Source: Cupriavidus necator A5-1 (GTDB lineage Bacteria; Pseudomonadota; Gammaproteobacteria; Burkholderiales; Burkholderiaceae). From it: 64,000 bases of DNA. Shown piece after piece: positions 56,531-64,000 of the stretch. The stretch is from NCBI RefSeq assembly GCF_000744095.1, contig NZ_JQLI01000001.1:4154001-4218000 (forward strand), read 5' to 3'. The position numbers and the translations under genes were made by a program. Positions within the stretch are counted from its first letter, which is position 1. Every line of letters starts with the position of its first letter. The notes beneath the pieces are model-generated. The model had not been told where the DNA came from, searched no databases, and was given only the letters and a program-made list of their open reading frames with translations.

Positions 56531-57714
56531 CGGCGTTCCTGAACACCGTCGGCATCCGCTGTGCGCTCGGCCGCGGGCAGGATGCCGTGCGCGAGGCCAT
56601 GTGGCAGGCGGATGCCCCCATGGCCGGTGAAGTCACCGACCGCTACAGCCCCGGCCGCCAGCTGCTGCTCGGCACGGTGAACGACCTTGCCGACGATGCT
56701 GCGCCGGCGCACACCGACCCGCGCCATCGCAGCCGCAACAACGCCATGTTGCTCGACGCGCTGGCGCAAGTGCGGCCGGCGGTGGACGACGCGATCGCCC
56801 GCGTCGGTCCCGCGCGCGTGGCGGTGGTGATGGGCACCAGCACCTCCGGTATCCGCGAAGGCGAGCTGGCGGTGCAGGCGCTGGTGCGCAGCGATGCCTT
56901 TCCGCAGCGCTATCACTACGGCCAGCAGGAACTGGGTTCGCCAGCGAGCTTCCTCGCGGGAATGCTGGGAACGAAGGGACCGGCGTACACCATTTCGACC
57001 GCATGCTCGTCGAGCGCCAAGGCGCTTGCCGCCGGCGCACGGCTGCTGCGCCACGGGCTGGCTGACGTGGTCATTGCCGGTGGTGTCGATACACTGTGCG
57101 CCTTTACCGTAGCCGGCTTTTCCGCGCTCGAATCGGTCAGCGCGGCGCGCTGCAATCCGCTATCGGCCAACCGCAATGGCATCAACCTTGGCGAAGGCGC
57201 GGCGCTGTTCCTGATGTCGCGCGAGCCGGGCCCGGTGCGCCTGGCCGGCTGGGGTGAATCGTCGGATGCGTACCACGTCTCCGCCCCCGATCCGCAAGGC
57301 AAGGGCGCGCGCCTGGCGATGCAGCAGGCGCTGGCGCGCGCGGGCATCGGCGCGGATGCCATCGACTACGTGAACCTGCACGGCACCGCCACGCCCGCCA
57401 ACGACGTGATGGAAGCGCATGCCGTCGCCGACGTGCTCGGCCGCGAGGTGCCGGTCAGTTCCACCAAGCCATTGACCGGCCATACGCTCGGCGCCGCCGG
57501 CGCCATCGAAGCGGCCCTGATGTGGCTCACGCTGATCGGCAATCCGCACGGCCGGCTGCCGCCGCACTGGTGGGACGGCGCGGCCGATGCCGCGCTGCCG
57601 GCGCTGCATGTCGCCGGTCCGGGCGGCACGCTCGGGCGCGCGCCGCGCAATGTGATGAGCCATTCGTTCGCCTTTGGTGGCAGCAACTGCGTGCTGGTGC
57701 TGGGGGAGGGATAA
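56527..57714 (+). CDS. apeO: Beta-ketoacyl-ACP synthase, main elongation enzyme of the aryl polyene pathway
   Basis: The 395-residue condensing enzyme has the full Cys-His-His triad: Cys160 in TISTACSSSAKAL, His285 in LHGTATP and His319 in LTGHTLGAAG. It condenses the growing chain with malonyl-ACP. In the E. coli system this enzyme works with the chain length factor encoded at the operon start. A frame open further upstream overlaps the lipoprotein gene and is not used. Confidence 0.9.
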   Translation: MTAFLNTVGIRCALGRGQDAVREAMWQADAPMAGEVTDRYSPGRQLLLGTVNDLADDAAPAHTDPRHRSRNNAMLLDALAQVRPAVDDAIARVGPARVAVVMGTSTSGIREGELAVQALVRSDAFPQRYHYGQQELGSPASFLAGMLGTKGPAYTISTACSSSAKALAAGARLLRHGLADVVIAGGVDTLCAFTVAGFSALESVSAARCNPLSANRNGINLGEGAALFLMSREPGPVRLAGWGESSDAYHVSAPDPQGKGARLAMQQALARAGIGADAIDYVNLHGTATPANDVMEAHAVADVLGREVPVSSTKPLTGHTLGAAGAIEAALMWLTLIGNPHGRLPPHWWDGAADAALPALHVAGPGGTLGRAPRNVMSHSFAFGGSNCVLVLGEG

Positions 57715-57717
57715 CGC

Positions 57718-58182
57718 ATGCAAGATTTACCAACCCTGCCGCCCGTCGCCGAAGTGGTGCCCCACGGCGGCGCCATGCTGCTGCTCGATGCGCTGGTGCA
57801 GGCCGACGACAACGGCTGCACCGCACGTGCGACGGTGCAGCCCGGACAGCTCTTCGTCGATCCGGCCGGCATGCCCGGCTGGGTCGGCATCGAATACATG
57901 GCGCAGGCCATCGCCGCGTGGGCGGGCGTGCGCGACCGGCGCGCGGGACGCCCGCCGGGCATCGGCTTCCTGCTGGGTTCGCGCCGCTATGAATGCGATG
58001 TGCCAGCATTCCCGGTTGGCAGCGAACTCACCATCAGCGTGCAGGCGGCGCTGACCGGCGACAACGGCCTGGGCCAGTTCGCCTGCCGGCTGGCGCTGGA
58101 TGGCCGCGAGGTCGCCCGCGCCAACGTCTCCGTCTTCCAGCCTGCGGATGCGCAGGCCTTTCTGCAAGGACAACACGTATGA
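57718..58182 (+). CDS. apeP: Beta-hydroxyacyl-ACP dehydratase of the aryl polyene pathway
   Basis: The 154-residue protein is a FabA/FabZ-like hotdog dehydratase. The catalytic His is in VPHGGAMLLLD and the acidic partner in MPGWVGIEYMAQAIAA. It removes water from the 3-hydroxyacyl intermediate to set each double bond. In related systems it forms a heterodimer with ApeI, which here corresponds to the C-terminal domain of the fused ligase. GGGGGAGGG precedes the ATG. Confidence 0.9.
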   Translation: MQDLPTLPPVAEVVPHGGAMLLLDALVQADDNGCTARATVQPGQLFVDPAGMPGWVGIEYMAQAIAAWAGVRDRRAGRPPGIGFLLGSRRYECDVPAFPVGSELTISVQAALTGDNGLGQFACRLALDGREVARANVSVFQPADAQAFLQGQHV

Positions 58183-58910
58183 CCAATCCGACCGTGCTGG
58201 TCACGGGCTCGTCCCGCGGCATCGGCCGCGCCATCGCCCTGCGGCTGGCCCGCGACGGCTATGACGTGGTGGTGCACTGCCGCGCCAGCCGCGACGAGGC
58301 CGACTCCGTCGCCGACTCGGTGCGCGCCTGCGGCCGCAAGTCCCGTGTGCTGTGCTTCGACGTGGCCCGGCGCGATGAAGCCGCCGCCGTGCTGCTGGCC
58401 GATATTGCCGCGCATGGCTGCTACTACGGCGTGGTGTGCAACGCGGGCCTGGCCCGCGACGCGGCCTTCCCGGCGATGAGCGGCGCCGAGTGGGACGAGG
58501 TGATCCACACCAACCTCGACGCCTTCTACAACGTGCTGAATCCGGTGGTGATGCCGATGGTGCAGCGGCGCCAGCCGGGCCGCATCGTCACGCTGTCGTC
58601 GGTGTCGGGGCTGGTGGGCAACCGCGGCCAGGCCAACTACAGCGCGGCCAAGGCCGGCATCATCGGCGCCACCAAGGCGCTGGCGATCGAGCTGGCCAAA
58701 CGCGCGATCACCGTCAACTGCGTTGCGCCGGGGCTGATCGATACCGACATGGTCGAGCAGCACGTGCGCGACGAAGCGCTGCGCATGATCCCGGCGCGCC
58801 GCCTGGGCACGCCCGATGAGGTTGCCGCGACCGTGGCCTTCCTGATGTCGCCCGACGCGGGCTATATCACGCGCCAGGTGATCTCGGTCAATGGGGGGAT
58901 GTTCGGGTGA
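58179..58910 (+). CDS. apeQ: 3-oxoacyl-ACP reductase, FabG-like, of the aryl polyene pathway
   Basis: The ATG at 58179 overlaps the dehydratase stop and gives 243 residues. It has the SDR cofactor motif TGSSRGIGRAIA, CNAGLARDAAF, and the catalytic Ser-Tyr-Lys in TLSSVSGLVGNRGQANYSAAKAG. It reduces the 3-keto intermediate with NADPH. There is no enoyl reductase gene in the operon, which fits a conjugated product. Confidence 0.92.
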   Translation: MTNPTVLVTGSSRGIGRAIALRLARDGYDVVVHCRASRDEADSVADSVRACGRKSRVLCFDVARRDEAAAVLLADIAAHGCYYGVVCNAGLARDAAFPAMSGAEWDEVIHTNLDAFYNVLNPVVMPMVQRRQPGRIVTLSSVSGLVGNRGQANYSAAKAGIIGATKALAIELAKRAITVNCVAPGLIDTDMVEQHVRDEALRMIPARRLGTPDEVAATVAFLMSPDAGYITRQVISVNGGMFG

Positions 58911-60136
58911 AGCGCGTCGTCGTTACGGGAGCCGGTGCGATCTGCGCGCTGGGCAATGACTGGGCCACGGTGCGCAGCTTCCTGTCGTCGGGACGCAACG
59001 CGGTCGTGCGCATGCCAGACTGGGAGGGCATCAAGGGCCTGAACACGCTGCTGGGTGCGCCCGTGCCGCCGCTGGCGCTGCCGGCGCACTACACGCGCAA
59101 GCTGACGCGCTCGATGGGCAAGGTGGCGTTGATGTCGGTGCTGGCAAGCGAAGCGGCGCTGAAGGACGCAGGCCTCGCGGGCGACCCGCTGCTGGCCAGC
59201 GGCAAGCTCGGCATCGCCTACGGCTCGTCCACCGGCACGCCCGAGGCGGTCGCCGACTTCGGCCGCATGCGCAGCGAGCGCACCACCGAGGACATCAGCG
59301 CGACCACCTATATCCGCATGATGCCGCACACCACGGCGGTCAATATCGGCGTGTTCTTCGGCATCACCGGCCGCATCGTGACCACGTCCAGCGCCTGCAC
59401 CTCAGGCAGCCAGGGCATCGGCTACGCCTACGAGGCGATCCGCTCCGGCCGCCAGATGGCGATGCTCGCGGGCGGCGCGGAAGAACTCGACGCCACCGAG
59501 GCGGCGGTGTTCGACACGCTCTTTGCCACCAGCACCTGCAACGACACCCCGCAGGCCACGCCGCGCCCGTTCGACAGTGCGCGCGACGGCCTCGTGCTGG
59601 GCGAAGGCGCGGGCACGCTGGTACTTGAAGAACTCGAGCACGCGCAGGCGCGCGGCGCGCGCATCGTGGCGGAGATCGTCGGCTTCGGCACCAACAGCGA
59701 CGGCGCGCACGTGACCCAGCCCAAGGCCGAGACCATGGGCGTGGCAATGCGCCTGGCGCTGGAAGATGCCGGGCTCGAACCGTCCCGCATCGGCTATGTC
59801 AATGCGCATGGCACCGCCACCGACCACGGCGACATCGCCGAATCGCATGCCACGCACGCCGTGTTCGGCCCCGGCATGCCGATCAGCTCGCTCAAGAGCT
59901 ACATGGGCCATACACTGGGTGCCTGCGGCGCGCTGGAAGCGTGGATGACCATTGAGATGATGCGCGACGGCTGGTTCGCGCCCACGCTGAACCTGAGCGC
60001 GCCCGACCCGCGCTGCGCAGCCCTCGACTACATCATGGAAGCGCCGCGCCAGCTGCACACGGACTACGTGATGAGCAACAACTTCGCTTTTGGCGGGATC
60101 AACACCTCGCTGGTGTTCCGCCGTTGGGAAGACTGA
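58907..60136 (+). CDS. apeR: Second beta-ketoacyl-ACP synthase of the aryl polyene pathway
   Basis: The 409-residue condensing enzyme starts at a GTG that overlaps the reductase stop (GTGA). The active-site Cys164 is in SSACTSGSQGIG, with His in NAHGTATDHGD and MGHTLGACGAL. It is FabF-like and distinct from the first ketosynthase. In the E. coli system the second ketosynthase is thought to start the chain, so here it may carry out the first condensation with the aryl starter. Confidence 0.9.
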   Translation: MKRVVVTGAGAICALGNDWATVRSFLSSGRNAVVRMPDWEGIKGLNTLLGAPVPPLALPAHYTRKLTRSMGKVALMSVLASEAALKDAGLAGDPLLASGKLGIAYGSSTGTPEAVADFGRMRSERTTEDISATTYIRMMPHTTAVNIGVFFGITGRIVTTSSACTSGSQGIGYAYEAIRSGRQMAMLAGGAEELDATEAAVFDTLFATSTCNDTPQATPRPFDSARDGLVLGEGAGTLVLEELEHAQARGARIVAEIVGFGTNSDGAHVTQPKAETMGVAMRLALEDAGLEPSRIGYVNAHGTATDHGDIAESHATHAVFGPGMPISSLKSYMGHTLGACGALEAWMTIEMMRDGWFAPTLNLSAPDPRCAALDYIMEAPRQLHTDYVMSNNFAFGGINTSLVFRRWED

Positions 60137-60175
60137 AGTCCTTTCTAGATTGCCAACCAAGAACAAGGAAGATCT

Positions 60176-60625
60176 ATGAAATCCGCTCTCTCTGTCGTTG
60201 CCATGACCCTGTGCGCCAGCGCCCTGCTGTCCGCACCCGCGCACGCGCGCGACACCAAGTACATGCTGCCGCTGCAGCAAGTGCTCGACATGCCCGAAGC
60301 CAAGGAGAAGCTCGACGATTCCTTCCGCTTCTACCTCTCCGGCCAGAAGACCCCCAAGGTGCTGCAGCGCATGGATTCGGGCGTCTCCAACCGCAAGACC
60401 AACGGCGTGGGCAAGAGCGATGAAGACGGCTGCCGCTGGGCCGCGCTGTCGGCGCTGATCGCGCTGCAGGACACGGCCAAGTCGCAGGGCGCCAATGCGG
60501 TGATCGACATCGTCAGCTACTACAAGAAGAACGAGGTCGCCAGCCCGACCGAGTATGAATGCCACGCCGGCGCCGTCGTGGTGGGCGTTGCGCTCAAGGG
60601 CACCTACGCCAGGATCGCGCAGTAA
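60176..60625 (+). CDS. Small exported protein typical of aryl polyene clusters (often mislabelled excinuclease subunit)
   Basis: The 149-residue protein has a signal peptide (MKSALSVVAMTLCASALLSAPAHA) and a compact mature domain with two Cys (DGCRWAALSAL, YECHAGAV) that could form a disulfide. I recall similar proteins beside aryl polyene genes carrying an unsupported excinuclease name; nothing here looks like a DNA repair enzyme. AAGGAAGATCT before the ATG is the ribosome site. It follows the second ketosynthase by 39 bp. Function unknown, probably periplasmic. Confidence 0.75.
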   Translation: MKSALSVVAMTLCASALLSAPAHARDTKYMLPLQQVLDMPEAKEKLDDSFRFYLSGQKTPKVLQRMDSGVSNRKTNGVGKSDEDGCRWAALSALIALQDTAKSQGANAVIDIVSYYKKNEVASPTEYECHAGAVVVGVALKGTYARIAQ

Positions 60626-61314
60626 TGACCACCTGGCTGCGCCTTGGGGGCGTGACGGAACTTGCCGCGCAGGCGCCCGATGCGCAGTCATGGATGTCGG
60701 AAGGAGAACTGGCACGCCTGGCTGCGATGCAGTCGGCGCGGCGGCGCAGCCAGTTCGTCGCCGGCCGCTGGCTGGCGCGTGCGCTGCTGGCCGAAGCGTT
60801 CGGCGGCGCGTGGCAGGACTGGATGCTGACGGGCGGCGCCGAGTCGCCGCCCGTGGTATCCGGCGGCGTGCCCGCGAAACTGTCGATTTCCCATAGCGGC
60901 GACCTGGTTGCCTGCGCAGTGAGTGGCGCTGCGCTCGGACTCGATCTAGAACCGTGCCGGTTGCGCAAGGGACTGGATGCGCTGTATGGCGCAATCACCA
61001 CGGACGTCGAGCGGGCCACGCTCGCCGACCACACCGTCGCGCCGGCGGATACCGTGCACCGGTTTGCGCATGCGTGGACGCTGAAGGAAGCGGGACTCAA
61101 GCGCCACGGCGGTGGCTTGTTTGCCACCATGCTGGGCCATGGGCTCACGATCGAGGCGGCGTCGGGCGCGCGGGACGCCAATGCCTGTACGTGGCTGCAC
61201 GAGAACCACGTGCTTGCACTCTGCTCTGACGACCTGCGTGCAATGACCGCGCCGGGAATGCCCGTTCCCCGCTACTGGCGGCTCGTGCTATCCGGCACCG
61301 CTCCGCTGCAATGA
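60625..61314 (+). CDS. 4'-phosphopantetheinyl transferase, Sfp type
   Basis: The ATG at 60625 overlaps the preceding stop (TAATG) and gives 229 residues. Sfp-type motifs are RRSQFVAGRWLARALL, KLSISHSGDLVACAVS, the magnesium site GLDLEP, and the catalytic WTLKEAGLK. It transfers phosphopantetheine from CoA to the ACPs of the operon. A dedicated transferase inside the cluster makes the pathway independent of the housekeeping enzyme. Confidence 0.92.
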   Translation: MTTWLRLGGVTELAAQAPDAQSWMSEGELARLAAMQSARRRSQFVAGRWLARALLAEAFGGAWQDWMLTGGAESPPVVSGGVPAKLSISHSGDLVACAVSGAALGLDLEPCRLRKGLDALYGAITTDVERATLADHTVAPADTVHRFAHAWTLKEAGLKRHGGGLFATMLGHGLTIEAASGARDANACTWLHENHVLALCSDDLRAMTAPGMPVPRYWRLVLSGTAPLQ

Positions 61315-61317
61315 TGA

Positions 61318-62877
61318 ATGCCTGAACCGATGTCTGAACACTTTGCCTACGATGCCGCCCATATCGCCACGCCGGTGGTCTTTGACGGCACGCCCCTGAC
61401 TATCGAAGCGGTGACCACTCTGGCGCACCGCCGCGCTGGCGCCCTACTGTCCGATGCGCCGGCCTTCCGCGCCCGCATCACGCGCGGCATGGCTTTCCTG
61501 GACCGGCTGCTGCAGGAGGACGGCCGCGTCTACGGCGTCACCACCGGCTACGGCGATTCGTGCGAGACCACGGTCCCGGTCGCACGCGCCTACGAGCTGC
61601 CGGTGCACCTGTACACCTTCCACGGCTGTGGGCTGGGCCGGCTGCTCGATGCCGACGAGACCCGCGCCGTGCTCGCCGCCCGGCTGGCGTCGCTGTGCCA
61701 GGGCTATTCGGCGGTGAGCCCCGCGCTGCTGGAGCAGCTCGCCGCATTTCTCGCCCATGACGTGCTTCCGTGCATTCCCGCCGAGGGATCGGTAGGCGCC
61801 AGTGGCGACCTGACGCCGCTGTCGTATGTCGCCGCGGCGCTGTGCGGCGAGCGCGAGGTGGTGTACCAGGGCCGGCGCCAGCCCGCCGCCGAAGCGCTGG
61901 CCGCGATCGGACGCGAGCCGCTGCGGCTGCGCCCCAAGGAAGCGCTGGCGATCATGAACGGCACCGCGGTGATGACCGGCCTGGCCTGCCTCGCGTGGCA
62001 GCGCGCCGCCAACCTGGCGAAGCTGGCCGCCACGCTGACTGCCGCCGCGGTGGCGGCGGTGGACGGCAACCCCTACCACTACGACGCGGCATTGTTCGAC
62101 GCCAAGCCGCATCCCGGCCAAAAGCGCGCCGCGCAGCGCATCCGCCAACTGCTGGGCGACACGCGCGCGCCACGGCACGCCAACCGCTTGCAGGACCGCT
62201 ACTCGCTGCGCTGCGCGCCGCACGTGATCGGCGTGCTGGAAGACGCGCTCGACTGGTCGCGGCGCTGGATCGAGACCGAGCTGAACAGCGCCAACGACAA
62301 CCCGCTGGTCGAGCCCGACGAAGAGCGCCTGCTGCACGGCGGCCACTTCTACGGCGGGCATATCGCCTTCGCCATGGACGCGCTCAAGACCGCCGTCGCC
62401 AGCGTCGCCGACCTGACGGACCGCCAGCTCGCCACGCTGGTCGATCCGCGCTACAACAACGGGCTGCCGGCCAACCTGTCCGGTGCCACCGGTGCCGACG
62501 CGCCGCTGAACCACGGCCTGAAGGCGGTGCAGATCGGCGCCTCGGCATGGACCGCCGAGGCACTCAAGCACACCATGCCGGCCACCGCGTTCTCGCGCTC
62601 GACCGAATGCCACAACCAGGACAAGGTCAGCATGGGCACCATCGCCAGCCGCGATTGCCTGCGCGTGCTGGACCTCAGCGAACAAGTGGCGGCCGCGATG
62701 CTGGTCGCCGTGCGCCAGGGCATCGCGCTGCGGCTGCGCACGGGCTACACGCTGCCGCAACGGCTACGACCGCTGGCCGAGCGGCTGGAAGCGGAGATCC
62801 CGCTGATCGTGCAGGACCGCGCGCTCGAACCCGAACTGCGCCGGCTGCTGCAGGAAGTGCGGGAAGCCAAGTGGTAA
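61318..62877 (+). CDS. MIO-type aromatic amino acid ammonia-lyase
   Basis: The 519-residue protein belongs to the histidine/tyrosine/phenylalanine ammonia-lyase superfamily. Ala161-Ser162-Gly163 in GSVGASGDLTPLSY form the MIO cofactor, and Tyr72 in GRVYGVTTGYGD is the catalytic lid Tyr. The substrate-selecting pair is Phe101-His102 (LYTFHGCGLG), unlike the Ser-His of histidase or the Phe-Leu and His-Leu pairs of phenylalanine and tyrosine lyases. In this operon it most likely makes a cinnamic-type aryl acid as starter. No hut genes are present. It follows the transferase by three bases. Confidence 0.88.
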   Translation: MPEPMSEHFAYDAAHIATPVVFDGTPLTIEAVTTLAHRRAGALLSDAPAFRARITRGMAFLDRLLQEDGRVYGVTTGYGDSCETTVPVARAYELPVHLYTFHGCGLGRLLDADETRAVLAARLASLCQGYSAVSPALLEQLAAFLAHDVLPCIPAEGSVGASGDLTPLSYVAAALCGEREVVYQGRRQPAAEALAAIGREPLRLRPKEALAIMNGTAVMTGLACLAWQRAANLAKLAATLTAAAVAAVDGNPYHYDAALFDAKPHPGQKRAAQRIRQLLGDTRAPRHANRLQDRYSLRCAPHVIGVLEDALDWSRRWIETELNSANDNPLVEPDEERLLHGGHFYGGHIAFAMDALKTAVASVADLTDRQLATLVDPRYNNGLPANLSGATGADAPLNHGLKAVQIGASAWTAEALKHTMPATAFSRSTECHNQDKVSMGTIASRDCLRVLDLSEQVAAAMLVAVRQGIALRLRTGYTLPQRLRPLAERLEAEIPLIVQDRALEPELRRLLQEVREAKW

Positions 62878-62896
62878 GCATCAGGAGAATCGCGCA

Positions 62897-64000
62897 ATGA
62901 ACGCCGTCAGCATCTTCTTCCTGCAGGCGATGCTGGTGGTCGCACTGCCCTACCTGCTGTGGCGCGGCGCCGGCCTGCAGTCGGTGTTCCCGCTGGTCGG
63001 CGTGCAGGTGCTGGCCGGCATCCTGCTCGGCCCGTCGGTGTTCGGGCAGCTCGCGCCACAGGGCTGGACCGCGCTGTTCGGGCCCGATCACCTGCCGATG
63101 CTGTCCGGCCTGCAGTGGCTGGCGGTGACGCTGTTCTGCTTCCTGACCGGCCTGCATCTGCGCGAGGGCAGCGTGCCCGCGCACTGGCGCGCGACCGTGC
63201 AGATCTCGCTCGGCAGCATCGCCGTGCCGTTCGCGCTCGGCGCCGCGGCGGGGTGGTGGATGATCGGGGCCGGCTGGCCCGTGGGCGGCGAGCGCACCGA
63301 TCCTTACTGGTTCGCCTGCGCCATGGGCATCTGTACTGCCGTCACGGCACTGCCGGTGCTGGGGGCGGTGCTGCGCGAGATGCGGCTGACGGGGACGCCG
63401 CTAGGCCAGTTGGCCTTACGCTGCGCGGCGGTCAACGATGCCTGGGTGTGGCTGTTCCTGACGGTGGTGCTGCTGCAGCACGGCGGCAATGACGGCGCCG
63501 CCGCCGTGGCTACTCGAGCCGGGGCCTACCTGGCGTTCATGTTTCTCGCGGTGCGGCCAACGCTGGCATGGCTGCTGCGCCGGCGCCCGCCGGAAACGGA
63601 GATGCTGCTGGCGATGGCACTGTTCCTGGTGCTGGCCTCGGCCTTCCTCGGCGAACTCGCCGGACTGCATCACGTGATGGGCGGCTTCGTCGCCGGGCTG
63701 GTCTGGCCCGCGCGCGAAGCGCAGCGCGTGCGCCAGCAGCTGGAGCCGACCACGGTGGTCATGCTGCTGCCCTTCTTCTTCCTCGCCGCCGGGCTGCGCA
63801 CCGAGATCTCGTTGGATAACTGGATGACGTTGCTGATCGCCGCGGTGTCGCTGGCGATCGCCATCGCCGGCAAGATGGCCGGCGTAGCGCTCCCTGCGCG
63901 CCGCGCGGGCCTGGGCTGGGGCGACGCGCTTGCGCTGGGTGCGCTGCTGCAGACCAAGGGACTGGTCGAGGTAGTGGTGCTGACCGTGCTGCTGGACGCG
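62897..64000 (+). CDS. Cation/proton antiporter, CPA2 type, C-terminus beyond the window
   Basis: An ATG at 62897 with AGGAG upstream opens a frame that runs to the window edge (368 codons, no stop). Many hydrophobic helices are visible (FFLQAMLVVALPYLLW, PLVGVQVLAGILLGPSVFG, LAVTLFCFLTGLHL). FACAMGICTAVTALPVLGAVLRE and the ND pair in CAAVNDAWVWLFL are typical of the sodium/hydrogen and potassium-efflux exchanger fold. It starts 19 bp after the lyase gene, so it is probably part of the same transcript. A transport role linked to pigment synthesis is not established. Confidence 0.88.
   Translation, partial: MNAVSIFFLQAMLVVALPYLLWRGAGLQSVFPLVGVQVLAGILLGPSVFGQLAPQGWTALFGPDHLPMLSGLQWLAVTLFCFLTGLHLREGSVPAHWRATVQISLGSIAVPFALGAAAGWWMIGAGWPVGGERTDPYWFACAMGICTAVTALPVLGAVLREMRLTGTPLGQLALRCAAVNDAWVWLFLTVVLLQHGGNDGAAAVATRAGAYLAFMFLAVRPTLAWLLRRRPPETEMLLAMALFLVLASAFLGELAGLHHVMGGFVAGLVWPAREAQRVRQQLEPTTVVMLLPFFFLAAGLRTEISLDNWMTLLIAAVSLAIAIAGKMAGVALPARRAGLGWGDALALGALLQTKGLVEVVVLTVLLDA

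Noticed and set aside
60176..60625. Excinuclease ABC subunit name for the small exported protein
   Set aside because: The protein has a signal peptide and no ATPase or zinc-finger motif; I treat the name as a propagated annotation error.
61318..62877. Histidine utilisation (hut) histidase
   Set aside because: No hutU, hutI or hutG nearby, and the selectivity pair is Phe-His rather than Ser-His; the pigment-operon context fits an aryl starter enzyme better.

Overview
The window is GC-rich DNA from a betaproteobacterium. It looks like Burkholderiales, most likely Cupriavidus or a close relative. The evidence is two Bug/TctC-type tricarboxylate-receptor genes sitting beside CaiB-type CoA-transferases, many GntR/LysR-controlled catabolic modules, a chromate-transporter homologue and a complete aryl polyene cluster. 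This assignment is an inference from gene content and codon usage; no rRNA or tRNA gene is present. There is no sign of a plasmid backbone or prophage.

Left third (1-14.7 kb). A visibly more AT-rich block (1-4.1 kb) holds a LysR regulator cut by the window edge and, divergent from it, a Rieske oxygenase, its ferredoxin reductase and a 4-hydroxybenzoate 3-monooxygenase (pobA). The order suggests O-demethylation of an alkoxybenzoate followed by conversion to protocatechuate. Next come an ArsR regulator, an acidic hypothetical protein and a CoA-based catabolic operon (CaiB transferase, Bug receptor, crotonase-fold protein) facing its GntR regulator. A LysR gene, a carotenoid/lignostilbene oxygenase and a zinc alcohol dehydrogenase follow. 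A decayed IS605-family element with a broken tnpB ends right at the ribosome binding site of the dehydrogenase.

Middle (14.7-45 kb). This part holds a periplasmic phospholipase-D-like lipoprotein, an NDP-forming acyl-CoA synthetase with a GntR gene, several small membrane or hypothetical proteins, a gamma carbonic anhydrase, and a second CoA module (Bug, CaiB, HMG-CoA lyase family) facing a LysR gene. An SDR, a DJ-1/PfpI protein, a BIME-like repeat and a penicillin/AHL acylase follow. The most unusual part is a five-gene minus-strand operon (PepSY membrane protein, DUF2271, DUF4198, ApbE, membrane-anchored CysJ-like flavoprotein) with a Fur-box-like site in front. The DUF2271 protein carries a DGISGAT motif, the kind of site that ApbE flavinylates. 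I read the operon as an iron-controlled route carrying electrons from NADPH out to a covalently flavinylated periplasmic protein. ChrA, a chemotaxis receptor, a GlsB-type protein, a very large bifunctional penicillin-binding protein and an aldo/keto reductase fill the rest.

Right third (45-64 kb). A single tightly packed plus-strand operon encodes an aryl polyene pathway in the order CLF, acyltransferase, two ACPs, membrane protein, fused AMP-ligase/dehydratase, glycosyltransferase, acyltransferase, thioesterase, LolA-like carrier, MMPL exporter, halogenase, DUF3261 lipoprotein, KS, DH, KR, KS, small exported protein, phosphopantetheinyl transferase and MIO aromatic ammonia-lyase. A cation/proton antiporter runs off the right edge. 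The lyase probably makes the aryl starter. The ligase loads it on an ACP, the KS/KR/DH set extends it into a conjugated polyene, the acyl- and glycosyltransferases anchor it, and MMPL/LolA/DUF3261 move it to the outer membrane. The halogenase carries three family signatures and suggests the pigment is halogenated, as in xanthomonadins.
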